From: Achromobacter xylosoxidans
GTDB taxonomy: Bacteria > Pseudomonadota > Gammaproteobacteria > Burkholderiales > Burkholderiaceae_B
NCBI RefSeq assembly: GCF_014490035.1
Contig: NZ_CP061008.1
Span: forward strand, 3,100,001-3,164,000
Direction of reading: 5' to 3'
DNA: 64,000 nucleotides
The notes under the pieces were generated by a model that had not been told where the DNA came from, made no database searches, and saw only the letters and a list, made by a program, of their open reading frames with translations. Below, piece by piece: positions 19,711 through 29,045 of this stretch; within the stretch, counting starts at the first letter, position 1, and every line of letters starts with the position of its first letter. Position numbers and translations under genes: made by a program.

Positions 19711-21051
19711 TCAAGCCTTGCCCAATCCCCCGCGCGGCATGGCAGGCGGCGCGGCCGCTTCCAATTCAGCCGGCTGCACGCCACGCCCGATCAGCATGGC
19801 GCAGATCGCCGATACCACCCCCGCGAACAGCACGTACAGGCAGATCAGCCAAGGCTGGCCGCCGCCCGTCTTCAGCAGCGCCGTTGCGATGATGGGCGTG
19901 ATGCCCGAGGCGAAGATCCCCGAGAACTGATAGACGAAGGAAATCCCCGTGTAGCGCACCTTGGCGTCAAACAGCTCGCAGAACAGCGCCGCCTCCGGCC
20001 CGTACACCGCGGCGTAAAGGATGCCGAACGGGATAATGATCGCCAGCCAGATCAGCATCACGCTGCCCTGGCTGTTGAGCATCAGCCAGAATCCGGGGAA
20101 GGACGCCGCCGCAGTGATGAGCGATCCCCAGAAATAGACCCGGGTGCGGCCGATGCGGTCGGACAGCCGGCCGAAGAAAGGGATGAAGAAGCACATCACC
20201 AGGGCCGCGGCCATCACCCCGATCAGCGCTTCGGTCCGGCTGATCTGCACCGTCTGCGTCAGGTACGAGATCGAGAACACGCCGAACACGTTGAAGAACA
20301 CGCCGTCGATATAGCGCGCGCCCATGCCCTTGAAGACATTGCCCGGATAGCGCTTGAGCATGTCGAAGAACGGAATGCGGCTCTCGGCGTTGTTGGCCTT
20401 GACCGCCGCGAACTCGGGCGTCTCCTTGATGTTCAGGCGGATGTACATGCCCACCAGCACCATGGCGGCCGACGCCAGGAAGGCGATGCGCCAGCCCCAG
20501 GCCATGAACTGCGCATCCGTCAGCAGCGTGGACAGCAGCGCCACCGTGCCCGAGGCCAGGCACAGCCCGATGGCCAGCCCGATCTGCGGCAGCGAGGCAT
20601 AAAAGCCTTTCTTGCCCGGCGGCGCGTATTCGTAGGCCATCAGCACCGCGCCGCCCCATTCGCCACCCAGCCCTATGCCCTGGAACACGCGCAGCAAAAG
20701 CAGCAGGATCGGCGCCCAGATGCCGATGCTGTCGTAGGTCGGCACCAGCCCGATCAGGAAGGTGGCGATGCCCATGATCATCAGCGTCATCACCAGCATG
20801 CTCTTCCTGCCGATGCGATCGCCGAAGTGGCCGAAGATCAGGCCGCCCAGCGGCCGCGTGACGAAACCGACGGCAAAGGTGGTGTAGGCCAGCATGGTCG
20901 AAACCACCGGGTCGCCCGTGGGGAAGTACAGCTTGTTGAACACGATGCCCGCGACGACGCCATACAGGAAAAAGTCGTACCACTCGATGGTGGCTCCGAT
21001 CAGCGACGCGGCGACGACTTTGCGCACCGCGGCTTCGTTTTGCTTGGCCAT
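19711..21051 (-). CDS. MFS transporter, metabolite:H+ symporter (MHS) family
   Basis: 446 residues, about 12 membrane helices. MHS signatures: ASLIGATIEWYDFFLYG in helix 1, GGLIFGHFGDRIGRKSMLV in the first cytoplasmic loop, and LRVFQGIGLGGEWGGAVLMAYEYAP. Relatives (ShiA, ProP, KgtP) import organic acids or osmolytes with protons. AAAGGAGA precedes the ATG. It lies directly downstream of the GMC oxidoreductase, so probably imports that enzyme's substrate. Confidence 0.92.
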   Translation of the reverse strand: MAKQNEAAVRKVVAASLIGATIEWYDFFLYGVVAGIVFNKLYFPTGDPVVSTMLAYTTFAVGFVTRPLGGLIFGHFGDRIGRKSMLVMTLMIMGIATFLIGLVPTYDSIGIWAPILLLLLRVFQGIGLGGEWGGAVLMAYEYAPPGKKGFYASLPQIGLAIGLCLASGTVALLSTLLTDAQFMAWGWRIAFLASAAMVLVGMYIRLNIKETPEFAAVKANNAESRIPFFDMLKRYPGNVFKGMGARYIDGVFFNVFGVFSISYLTQTVQISRTEALIGVMAAALVMCFFIPFFGRLSDRIGRTRVYFWGSLITAAASFPGFWLMLNSQGSVMLIWLAIIIPFGILYAAVYGPEAALFCELFDAKVRYTGISFVYQFSGIFASGITPIIATALLKTGGGQPWLICLYVLFAGVVSAICAMLIGRGVQPAELEAAAPPAMPRGGLGKA

Positions 21052-21137
21052 GTCTAGTCTCCTTTGGTGGGGCGGTCGGGCAATCTGCGTTGTCCTGCGC
21101 CTTGGGGTTCTGCTATCCGGGGTCCGTCATCTCCAAT

Positions 21138-22775
21138 TCAGGCGGCGACGCGCAGCGCCTGCGGCTGCGCTTGCCTGAGGTCCTGCAACATGAATTCGGC
21201 CGCGCGTTCGGCCAGCATTACCACCGGCACGTTGGTGTTGCCCGACACCAGCGTCGGCATGATGGAGCAGTCCACCACCCGCAGCCCGGCCACGCCGTGC
21301 ACGCGCAGGCGCTCGTCCACTACGGCCATCGGGTCGCTGGACGGCCCCATCTTGGCGGTGCCGGACGGGTGGAAGATCGTGGCGCCGTATTCGCGGCAGA
21401 AGTGCAGGATCTCGTCGTCCGTGCGCACGTCCGGCCCGGGGCGGAACTCGCGTTTCATCAGGCCGGCCAGCGGTTCGGTGGCGGCGAGCCTGCGCGCATA
21501 TTTCACCGCGGCGACCGCCATCTTGCGGTCCAGTTCGGTGGACAGGTAATTGGGTTGCATGGACGGCGCTTCGAACGGGTCCGCGCTGCGCAGTTGGACC
21601 CGGCCGCGCGACGTGGGCCGCAGCTCGCACACCGAATAGGTGCAGCCCGAGAACGGATGCACCTTGCCGCCCGCCATGTCGGCCGACAGCGTGGCGAAAT
21701 GGAACTGCGTGTCGGGCGTGCGGCTGGCAGGATCCACGCGGCAGAACACGCCGCCCTGGTTGATGCCCACCGCCAGCGGCCCGCCGCGGAACAGCAGCCA
21801 TTCCAGGCCCATGCGGGCGCGGCCCGTCAGGCTGCGCAACTGGTCGTTGGTGGTGATGGGGCGGGTGGTCTCGTAGATCAGCCGGATCTGCAAATGGTCC
21901 TGCAGGTTCTCGCCCACGCCCGGCAGGTCGCGCACCACGCCGATGCCGAACTGGCGCAGCAGGGCCGCGGGGCCGACGCCGGACAGTTGCAGCAGCTGCG
22001 GCGATTGCAGGGCGCCCGCGCACAGCACCACTTCGCGGCGGGCGCGCACGGTGTGCACCTGGCCGTCGCGCCGGTAGCGCACGCCGCAGGCGCGGCGGCC
22101 CTCGAACAGCACGGCCATGGCGTGCGCGTCGGTTTCCACGCGCAGATTGCTGCGGTCCTGCGCCGGGCGCAGGTAGGCCACGGCGGTGGAGCAGCGGCGG
22201 CCGTTGCGCGTGGTGAGCTGGTAGTAGCCCACGCCTTCCTGGTCGCCGGTATTGAAGTCCTGCACATGCGGCAAGCCCAGCTTTTGCGCGGCGCCGATCA
22301 ACGCTTCCACCAGCGGATGCGCCGTCTTGATCGAGGTGGCGTTGAGCATGCCTTCGGTGCCGCGCGTGGGGCCGGGACCGAGATCATTGTTCTCCAGCTT
22401 GCGGAAATAGGGCAGGCATTCGTCCCAGCTCCAGCCCGGATTGCCGGCGGCGGCCCAGGCGTCGTAGTCCTGCCGCTGGCCGCGGATGTAGATCAGGCCG
22501 TTAATGGAGCTGGAGCCGCCCAGCGTGCGGCCGCGCGGCCAGTAGATGCGCCGGTCCAGCATGCCGGGGTCGGGGTCGGTGTAATAGCCCCAGTTCAAGA
22601 CCTTGTGGAACATCGTCTTGCCGTAGCCGATGGGGATGTGTATCCACGGGTTGCTGTCCTTGGGGCCGGCTTCCAGCAGGCAGACGCTGTGCGCGCCGCT
22701 GGCGCTCAGCCGGTTGGCCATCACGCATCCGGCCGAGCCGGCGCCAACCACGATGTAATCCACGGTATCGGACAT
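21138..22775 (-). CDS. GMC-family FAD-dependent oxidoreductase (choline dehydrogenase-like)
   Basis: 545 residues. The N-terminal Rossmann motif is VDYIVVGAGSAGCVMANRLS; GMC signature 1 is in RGRTLGGSSSINGLIYIRG, and signature 2 in GALQSPQLLQLSGVGP. The C-terminal catalytic His region is FHPSGTAKMG and ending SGNTNVPVVMLAERAAEFM. It oxidises an alcohol, passing electrons to FAD and then the respiratory chain. Choline itself is not implied: no betaine aldehyde dehydrogenase or BetI-type regulator is present. Gene order suggests an operon with the MHS transporter, under the divergent IclR. Confidence 0.93.
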   Translation of the reverse strand: MSDTVDYIVVGAGSAGCVMANRLSASGAHSVCLLEAGPKDSNPWIHIPIGYGKTMFHKVLNWGYYTDPDPGMLDRRIYWPRGRTLGGSSSINGLIYIRGQRQDYDAWAAAGNPGWSWDECLPYFRKLENNDLGPGPTRGTEGMLNATSIKTAHPLVEALIGAAQKLGLPHVQDFNTGDQEGVGYYQLTTRNGRRCSTAVAYLRPAQDRSNLRVETDAHAMAVLFEGRRACGVRYRRDGQVHTVRARREVVLCAGALQSPQLLQLSGVGPAALLRQFGIGVVRDLPGVGENLQDHLQIRLIYETTRPITTNDQLRSLTGRARMGLEWLLFRGGPLAVGINQGGVFCRVDPASRTPDTQFHFATLSADMAGGKVHPFSGCTYSVCELRPTSRGRVQLRSADPFEAPSMQPNYLSTELDRKMAVAAVKYARRLAATEPLAGLMKREFRPGPDVRTDDEILHFCREYGATIFHPSGTAKMGPSSDPMAVVDERLRVHGVAGLRVVDCSIMPTLVSGNTNVPVVMLAERAAEFMLQDLRQAQPQALRVAA

Positions 22776-22955
22776 GTCCGCAAGCTCTCCCTGCAGCAGG
22801 GCGCCGCGCCAAGCCTATGGCGCGTTAACCCTGCTTGTCGTTGTGGGGCGCACTTATATACTGGATCGATGCCGGCGCCTGGGCGCTGCGGCATTTGAGG
22901 CGATTCTAGGAAGCGCGCGCGCAGAGCAAAGCACAACAGGCGCAGGGGCGGAATA

Positions 22956-23801
22956 GTGGAACAGAATATGCAGATTCAGTTTCAAAATCGCAGTGCAACA
23001 TCGGCGCAGCAGGCCGACGACGCCGCCAGCCATCAAGAGGCCGCGCGTTCGCTGCGGGCGCTGGTGGTGTTGGACCACCTGGCGCGCGCCCAGCATCCGC
23101 CCACGCTGGCGCAACTGGCGCAGCGGCTGGACATGCCCAAGACCACCTTGATGCGCCTGCTGGCGGCCATGCAGCGCGCCGGCTTCGTGGCCGCCACGCC
23201 CACCGAGAACGGCTTCGTGCCGGGGCCGCAGGCAGCCACCCTGGCGCTGGCCACCTTGCGCGCCTCCGCCTTCACGCGCGCCTGCCGCGCGGTGCTCGCC
23301 CAACTGGTCGGCACCCTGGGCGAAACCTGCAACCTGACCGCGCCCGACGGCGACCGCGTGGTCTACATGGAACGCGTGGAAACGGCCGAGCCGCTGCGCC
23401 TGTTCTTCGCGGTGGGCAGCCACGTACCCATGCATTGCACCGCCAGCGGCAAGCTGTTCCTGGCGTCCATGAACCGCTTGGAGCGCGGGCGGGTGCTGGC
23501 GCGCCTGCCGTTGACACGCAACACGCCGCGCACGCTGACGGACCCGGCCAGGCTGGAAGAAGAACTCGAAAGATTGGCCGCGCGCGGCATCGGCATCGAT
23601 AACGAGGAATTCGTGCGCGGCATGAGCGCCGTGGCGGTGCCGGTGCGCGACGCGGACGACCGCGTGGTGGCGGCGGTGGCCTGCCATGCGCCGACGGCGC
23701 GCGTGATGCTGGACGACCTGCTGCGCGCGGTGCCGGTGCTGGAACGCGCCGCGCGGGCCATGCATGAGGTGCTGGCGCAGCACCGCGCCGGCCCGGCATA
23801 A
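22956..23801 (+). CDS. IclR-family transcriptional regulator
   Basis: 281 residues from GTG 22956 (GGGGCGGA upstream); ATG 22968 is an alternative. The winged helix is at about 28-90 (RSLRALVVLDHLARAQHPPTLAQLAQRLDMPKTTLMRLLAAM). The C-terminal effector domain has VGSHVPMHCTASGKLFLA and the closing AVAVPVRDADDRVVAAVACHAP. Divergent from the GMC oxidoreductase-transporter pair and likely its regulator. Confidence 0.92.
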   Translation: MEQNMQIQFQNRSATSAQQADDAASHQEAARSLRALVVLDHLARAQHPPTLAQLAQRLDMPKTTLMRLLAAMQRAGFVAATPTENGFVPGPQAATLALATLRASAFTRACRAVLAQLVGTLGETCNLTAPDGDRVVYMERVETAEPLRLFFAVGSHVPMHCTASGKLFLASMNRLERGRVLARLPLTRNTPRTLTDPARLEEELERLAARGIGIDNEEFVRGMSAVAVPVRDADDRVVAAVACHAPTARVMLDDLLRAVPVLERAARAMHEVLAQHRAGPA

Positions 23802-23820
23802 CGGCCCGGCCTGCGGGTTT

Positions 23821-24534
23821 TCAATCAGGCGTGAACAAGTCCGGCGGCAGGCGCGCCACGGCGTCGTAGGTCAGGCGGATGTGGGCGGCCAGCAGGTCAC
23901 AGGCGCGGTCGGCATCGCGCGCCAGCGTGGCGTCCAGGATGCCCTTGTGCTCGTCGTCCAGGTCGCGCGCGATGGGCTTGCGCGTGACCGTCAGGCGCCG
24001 ATAGCGCTCGGCCTGCTGGTACAGGATGCCCAGGAAATGATGCAGCCAGCGCGAGGGACAGGCGCGGATCAGTTCGCGGTGGAACTCGCGGTTGCGCTGC
24101 TCCCATTCTTCAAAGCGGGTGTCGGGGTCGGCGGCCAGGCGCTGTTCGGCCTTGCTCAGCCGGTGGAAGGCGGCCAGCACCGCGCTTTCCCAGTCGTCGT
24201 CGCCCAGCGCGATGGACTGGCGCAGGGCCTGGGTTTCAAGCAGCACGCGGTTCTCGGTGATGTCGCGGAAGTCTTCCAGCGAGATCGGCGTGACGTGGAA
24301 GCCGCGCTGTCCTTGCGCGATGACCAGCGCGTCCGACACCAGCAGCGCCAACGCTTCGCGCAGCGTGCCTGCGCCCACGCCGTAATCGTCCTTCAGATGT
24401 TCGACCCGCAGGCGGGAACCCGGCGGATGCACGCCCTGGATGATGTCGCGGCGCAGGTTGACATAGGCCGCGCCGACCAGGGTGTTGGCCGAGGCGGAAT
24501 GGGCGAGCGGGGGGAGGGTGGCGCCGTCTGACAT
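23821..24534 (-). CDS. GntR-family (FCD subgroup) regulator
   Basis: 237 residues. Winged helix at about 20-85: AAYVNLRRDIIQGVHPPGSRL, YGVGAGTLREALALLVSDALV. The FCD effector domain has the expected Asp/His pattern (NREFHRELIRACPSRWLHHFL, DDEHKGILDATLARDADRA). Divergent from a Bug receptor and an M20 amidohydrolase, and separated from them by an inverted repeat, so it probably controls their uptake-hydrolysis pathway. Confidence 0.92.
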   Translation of the reverse strand: MSDGATLPPLAHSASANTLVGAAYVNLRRDIIQGVHPPGSRLRVEHLKDDYGVGAGTLREALALLVSDALVIAQGQRGFHVTPISLEDFRDITENRVLLETQALRQSIALGDDDWESAVLAAFHRLSKAEQRLAADPDTRFEEWEQRNREFHRELIRACPSRWLHHFLGILYQQAERYRRLTVTRKPIARDLDDEHKGILDATLARDADRACDLLAAHIRLTYDAVARLPPDLFTPD

Positions 24535-24561
24535 GGGAGCTACTTTATCACTGCGTTCAAA

Positions 24562-24608
24562 AAATCTCGATAAAAATTATTGACGCCGAGATTTATGCTG
24601 CTTATCGT
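24562..24608. promoter_or_regulatory. inverted repeats and promoter-like elements between GntR and Bug genes
   Basis: AAATCTCG (24562-24569) pairs with CGAGATTT (24587-24594), and CGATAA (24568-24573) with TTATCG (24602-24607). TTGACG at 24580 and TATCGT at 24603, 17 bases apart, could form a promoter toward the Bug gene. A GntR operator is plausible. Confidence 0.5.
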
Positions 24609-24675
24609 AGAAAAAAAGCGTCGAGACCACGACCGGCACCGAGCCGGCGGCTGGCGCACCCAGGAGACAAGCACA

Positions 24676-25734
24676 GTGATACGGCTACACGACGTCCGGC
24701 GTACCGGCCCGCGCACCGGCAACCTGCCCGAAATGTCTGCCCGACGGCCCTTGTTGCGTCCGGTTCTGCGCCATATTGCGGCTTGCGTGGCGGCGGTGGC
24801 CGCACTGGCCGCGAGTCCTGCGGCCAGCGCGGAAACCTGGCCGGCGCGGCCGGTGACGCTGCTGGTCAATGGCGGCCCAGGCAGCCTGCCGGACCTGTTC
24901 GCGCGGCCCTTGGCCGAACGCCTGCACCGCTCCCTGGGCCAGCCCGTCGTGGTCGAAAACAAGCCGGGCGCTGGCGGCATGCTGGCAATGCAGCAGCTCA
25001 AATCCGCGCCGGCCGACGGCCACACGCTGGCCTTGGTCACCAATGCCCACCTGGTGTGGAATCCCTACATCTTCCCGGCCCTGACCTACGATCCGGCGCG
25101 CGACCTGCAGCCCGTCAGTCCGCTGGCGGTCATTCCCATGGCGCTGACGGTCAACGACAAGCTGCAAGCCCAGTCCCTGGACCAGCTGCTGGCGCTGGCG
25201 CGCCAGAAGCCCGGCCGCCTGAACTACGCGTCCTCGGGCAACGGCAGCCCGCCCCACGTGCTGTTCGAGATGCTGCGTGAACAGGCCGGCGTCGACATCC
25301 TGCACGTCCCGTTCAAGACCGGCACCGCCGCGCTGAATTCGGTGCTGGCGGGCGATACCGAAATCTATTTCGCCGGCACCGCGCTGGTCGAGCCCATGGT
25401 CAAGGACGGCCGCTTGCGCGCGCTGGCGATGAGCGAGACCGTGCCCGACGCCGCCTTCGGCAAGACTCCCACGCTGGCCGCCAGCAACTTCCGCGGCTTC
25501 GAAGGCGCGGTGTGGCTGGGCGTGGCCGCGCGCGCCGGCACGCCGGACGCCATCGTGCAGCGGCTCAACGAAGAAATCGGCCGCGCGCAGCAGGACGGCG
25601 CGCTCAAGCAGATGTACGCCAGCCACGGCTCCTTGCCGTACCATCTGGCGGCGGCGGCCTTCGCCCAGCGCGTCGCGGCCGAGCGGGACACTTCCGGTCC
25701 CGTGCTGCGCAAGCTGGGCATCAAGCCCGATTGA
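24676..25734 (+). CDS. Bug-family tripartite tricarboxylate transporter substrate-binding protein
   Basis: 352 residues from GTG 24676, which has AGGAGA at ideal spacing; ATG 24733 would give a shorter leader. The signal sequence hydrophobic core is HIAACVAAVAALAASPAASA, and the mature protein starts ETWPARPVTLLVNGGPGSLPD. Bug hallmarks: LGQPVVVENKPGAGGMLAMQ and ILHVPFKTGTAALNSVLAGD. It precedes an M20 amidohydrolase on the same strand by 57 bases; ligand may be an N-acyl or aromatic amide acid. Confidence 0.92.
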   Translation: MIRLHDVRRTGPRTGNLPEMSARRPLLRPVLRHIAACVAAVAALAASPAASAETWPARPVTLLVNGGPGSLPDLFARPLAERLHRSLGQPVVVENKPGAGGMLAMQQLKSAPADGHTLALVTNAHLVWNPYIFPALTYDPARDLQPVSPLAVIPMALTVNDKLQAQSLDQLLALARQKPGRLNYASSGNGSPPHVLFEMLREQAGVDILHVPFKTGTAALNSVLAGDTEIYFAGTALVEPMVKDGRLRALAMSETVPDAAFGKTPTLAASNFRGFEGAVWLGVAARAGTPDAIVQRLNEEIGRAQQDGALKQMYASHGSLPYHLAAAAFAQRVAAERDTSGPVLRKLGIKPD

Positions 25735-25791
25735 ACCTCCTACTTCCAACCCTGGTATTCGGGGCTCCGCTTGCGGGGCCCGCAGCAGCTT

Positions 25792-26982
25792 ATGAACCTG
25801 ATCGAAGAGATTGTTGAAAACTCCCCGTCCATCCGCGACATCCGCAGGGACATCCATGCGCATCCGGAACTGGCGTTCGAAGAGAACCGCACCTCCGACC
25901 TGGTGGCGCAGCTGCTGGAAAGCTGGGGCATCCCGGTGCATCGCGGCTTCGGCAAGACCGGCCTGGTGGGCGTGATCCGCAACGGCGACTCCGGGCGCAC
26001 GCTGGGACTGCGCGCCGACATGGACGCGCTGCCCATGCACGAGGTCAACCAGTTCAGCCACGCCAGCAAGCATCCTGGCGTGATGCACGCCTGCGGCCAC
26101 GATGGCCATACCGCCATGCTGCTGGGCGCGGCCCAGCACCTGGCGCACCATCGCAACTTCGACGGCACCGTCTACCTGATCTTCCAGCCCGCCGAAGAGC
26201 GCGGCGGCGGCGCGCGCGAGATGATGCGCGACGGCTTGTTCGAGAAATTCCCCATGGAAGCGGTGTTCGGCATGCACAACATGCCCGGCATACCGGTGGG
26301 CTGCTTCGCCTCGTCCGCGGGGCCGGTGCTGGCGTCCAATAGCGAATTCCACGTGACCGTGCGCGGCAAGGGCGGCCACGCGGCCATGCCGCACCTGTCC
26401 ATCGATCCCATCCCTGCAGCGGCGCAGATGATCGAGGCCTTCCAGACCATCATCAGCCGCAACAAGAAACCGCTGGAGACGGCAGTCATCTCCGTGACCA
26501 CGGTGCAGGCGGGCGGCGTGGTCAACGTCATCCCCGACACCTGCGAGCTGCGCGGCACCGTGCGCGCCTACACCCGCGAAACCCTGGACCTGATCGAGCG
26601 CCGCATGGGCGAGATCGCCGAGCACGTGGCCGGCATGTTCGGCGCGCAATGCGAATTCGTCTTCACGCGGCACTATCCCTCGACCATCAACCACGAGGCC
26701 GAGACCGCCTTCATGCGCAACGCGCTGACCCAGGTGGTGGGGCAGGAGCGCGTGCTGGTGCAGGCGCCCATCATGGCGGCCGAGGACTTCTCTTTCATGC
26801 TGGAAGAGGTGCCGGGAAGCTATTGCTTCATCGGCAACGGCGAAGGCGACCACCGCGAACCCGGCCATGGCGAAGGCCCGTGCCTGGTCCACAACACCAG
26901 CTACGACTTCAACGACGCGCTGCTGCCGATCGGCGCGAGCGCCTTCGTGAAGCTGGCTGAGAACTGGATGCCGCGCAAGTAG
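25792..26982 (+). CDS. M20D amidohydrolase, hippurate/IAA-amino acid hydrolase type
   Basis: 396 residues from ATG 25792. Family features: IRRDIHAHPELAFEENRTS, GLRADMDALPMHE, metal ligands in MHACGHDGHTAMLLG, catalytic Glu pair in FQPAEERGGGAREMM, and the late ligand His in LVHNTSYDFND. Such enzymes release an amino acid from N-acyl conjugates such as hippurate in the cytoplasm. The neighbouring Bug receptor and GntR regulator make a small uptake-and-hydrolysis module. Confidence 0.92.
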   Translation: MNLIEEIVENSPSIRDIRRDIHAHPELAFEENRTSDLVAQLLESWGIPVHRGFGKTGLVGVIRNGDSGRTLGLRADMDALPMHEVNQFSHASKHPGVMHACGHDGHTAMLLGAAQHLAHHRNFDGTVYLIFQPAEERGGGAREMMRDGLFEKFPMEAVFGMHNMPGIPVGCFASSAGPVLASNSEFHVTVRGKGGHAAMPHLSIDPIPAAAQMIEAFQTIISRNKKPLETAVISVTTVQAGGVVNVIPDTCELRGTVRAYTRETLDLIERRMGEIAEHVAGMFGAQCEFVFTRHYPSTINHEAETAFMRNALTQVVGQERVLVQAPIMAAEDFSFMLEEVPGSYCFIGNGEGDHREPGHGEGPCLVHNTSYDFNDALLPIGASAFVKLAENWMPRK

Positions 26983-26992
26983 CGGCGCTACA

Positions 26993-27017
26993 GCCCCGGC
27001 GGCGGTCGCGCCGGGGC
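26993..27017. terminator. hairpin between convergent genes
   Basis: GCCCCGGC and GCCGGGGC pair across a nine-base loop just after the amidohydrolase stop and before the end of the convergent DHA2 transporter. There is no T tract, so termination strength is uncertain. Confidence 0.5.
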
Positions 27018-27033
27018 CATGCGGCCATCAGCT

Positions 27034-28473
27034 TTAGTGGCCGGAATCGGCCTGGACCGATAGTTCGTGGTTGCGTGTGCGCACCAGCAGCGCGCTGAGC
27101 GCAGCGGCCAGCCCCGCGATCAGGGCGCCCGCCAGGAAGGTCAGCTGATAGCCGCCATTCAGCGCCAGGGTCGGCGCCGCGCCAGCCGCCGCCAATCCGG
27201 CGCTGCGCGCTGCGGCCAGGCTGGCCAGCACCGCCAGCCCCAGGGCGCCGCCCATCATGAAAGCCGTGTTCACTACGCCCGAGGCCAGGCCGGACTGGCT
27301 GGGTTCCACATCGCTCATCGCGGCCAGCAGCATCGGATTGAAGGCCACGCCCGCGCCCAGGCCCAGCAACAGCATGGCGGGCAGAACGTCGACAGCAAAG
27401 CTGCCGTCCGCCGGCGCGCGCGCGAACAACGCCAGCCCCAGTGCGGCAATGAACAGGCCTATGGCCAGCGGCCCGCGGATGCCAAAGCGCATCACCAGCT
27501 TGGCCGACAGTCCCAGCGAGAACGCCGCCATGATGAGGTTGGCCGGCAAGAAGGCCAAGCCGACTTCCATGGGGCTGTAGCCCAGCACCAGCTGCATGTA
27601 CAGCGCCGACACGAAAAACCACGCAAACATCGCCGCGGCCCATAGCACGCCAACGATGTTGGCCGTGGCCACATTGCGCAGGCGGAACAGCCCCAGCGGC
27701 ATCAGCGGCGATTCGACGCGCGCCTCGATGGTCAGGAACAGCACCATCAGCGCGGCCGCCGCGCCCAGCAGGGTCAGCGATTGCGTCGACGTCCAGCCGG
27801 CCTCGTTGCCATTGACCACCGCATACACCGCCAGCATCAGCGAGGCGGTGACGCTCAGCGCGCCGGCCACGTCCAGCCGGGCGCCCGCGGCGGCAGGCGG
27901 CGCGGCCGGAATCAGCCGCAGGCACAGCGCATAGACCACCACGCCGATGGGCAGGTTGACCAGGAAGATCCAGTGCCAGGACAGCGCGCTGGTCAGCAGC
28001 CCGCCCAACAGCACGCCGATGCTGCCGCCGCCCGCGCAGACAAAGCCATACACGCCCATGGCGCGCGCCCGTTCGCCGGTTTCGGTGAACAGGTTCATGA
28101 TGAGCGACAGCGACACCGCCGACACCACCGCGCCGCCCAGGCCCTGCGCGGCGCGCGCGGCGATCAGCAGGGTCTGGCCCTGGGCCAGCCCGCAGGCCAG
28201 CGACGCCACCGTGAAAACCACCAGGCCCGCCAGGAACATGCGGCGGTGGCCGAACAAGTCGCCCAGCCTGCCGCCCAGCAGCAGGAAGCCGCCGAAGGTC
28301 AGCATGTAGGCATTCACCACCCAGACCAGCGAGGTCTCGGTGAAATGCAGGTCTTCGCGGATGGAGGGCAGGGCGACGTTCACGATGGTGGTGTCCAGCA
28401 CGATCATCAACACGCCCAGGCAAAGCACCATCAGCGCCCACCAGCGTTGCTTGCCATGTATTCCGTGCGTCAT
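27034..28473 (-). CDS. MFS drug efflux transporter, DHA2 (EmrB/QacA) family
   Basis: 479 residues with about 14 membrane helices. DHA2 signatures: GVLMIVLDTTIVNVALPSIREDL in helix 1, LLLGGRLGDLFGHRRMFLAGL in loop 2-3, and AARAAQGLGGAVVSAVSLSLI. It would export hydrophobic drugs or metabolites using the proton gradient. No EmrA-type adaptor or TetR regulator is adjacent, so it is probably a stand-alone inner-membrane pump. Confidence 0.92.
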   Translation of the reverse strand: MTHGIHGKQRWWALMVLCLGVLMIVLDTTIVNVALPSIREDLHFTETSLVWVVNAYMLTFGGFLLLGGRLGDLFGHRRMFLAGLVVFTVASLACGLAQGQTLLIAARAAQGLGGAVVSAVSLSLIMNLFTETGERARAMGVYGFVCAGGGSIGVLLGGLLTSALSWHWIFLVNLPIGVVVYALCLRLIPAAPPAAAGARLDVAGALSVTASLMLAVYAVVNGNEAGWTSTQSLTLLGAAAALMVLFLTIEARVESPLMPLGLFRLRNVATANIVGVLWAAAMFAWFFVSALYMQLVLGYSPMEVGLAFLPANLIMAAFSLGLSAKLVMRFGIRGPLAIGLFIAALGLALFARAPADGSFAVDVLPAMLLLGLGAGVAFNPMLLAAMSDVEPSQSGLASGVVNTAFMMGGALGLAVLASLAAARSAGLAAAGAAPTLALNGGYQLTFLAGALIAGLAAALSALLVRTRNHELSVQADSGH

Positions 28474-28527
28474 CGAGTCTTGCTCCGTGAATGGCGGCAG
28501 TCGGGTGCGCCGCCTTGTTCCAGGTTC

Positions 28528-28956
28528 TTAGTGCGAAACACGCCCGCCGCTGACCATCCAGCGCGTGCCATAGCGGTCTATCAGCGCGCCATAAGCCTCT
28601 ACCCAGAAAGTCTTCTGCAAGGGCATGGTGATGCTGCCGCCTTCGGCCAGCAGGTCGAAGACGCGTTGCGCGTCCGAGACCGTGGGATAGGCCAGGGACA
28701 GCGCCACGCCCTGCTTGCCGGGATAGGGATGCCCGGCGGTGGCGTCGCTGCCCATCAGGGTCTGCTCGTCCAGGCCCAGGCGGGCGTGCATGATACGGCC
28801 CGCGTCCTCGTCCGACAAGACCGGCATGGCGGCGTCGGGCGGGGCGTCAGCATAGCGGATCATGGCCTCCATCCGTCCGCCCAGCACGCGCTCGTAGAAG
28901 TGCATGGCCTCGGCGCAATTGCCGTCAAAGCTGAGGTAGGCGGATAGTTGGGGCAT
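28528..28956 (-). CDS. VOC-superfamily (PhnB/YjdN-like) protein
   Basis: 142 residues. Starts MPQLSAYLSFDGNCAEAMHFYERVLGG, the typical PhnB-like glyoxalase opening, and ends with TFWVEAYGALIDRYGTRWMV. TGGAGAC precedes the ATG. Members fold as paired beta-alpha-beta-beta-beta modules and often bind metal; specific activity is rarely known. It may be a small detoxification enzyme. It is divergent from the GFA-family gene. Confidence 0.88.
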   Translation of the reverse strand: MPQLSAYLSFDGNCAEAMHFYERVLGGRMEAMIRYADAPPDAAMPVLSDEDAGRIMHARLGLDEQTLMGSDATAGHPYPGKQGVALSLAYPTVSDAQRVFDLLAEGGSITMPLQKTFWVEAYGALIDRYGTRWMVSGGRVSH

Positions 28957-29045
28957 GATGTCTCCAGGGTGACGGGCGGACAGTGCCAGGAGGGCGGCGC
29001 CGCTCTATGATGGAAGCCTGACCCCACGTACAAAGGAGCCCGGCC

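Noticed and set aside
24685..26892. 735-codon minus-strand open frame opposite the Bug receptor and M20 amidohydrolase
   Set aside because: His/Arg/Gly-rich antisense translation of two clear genes; no motifs.
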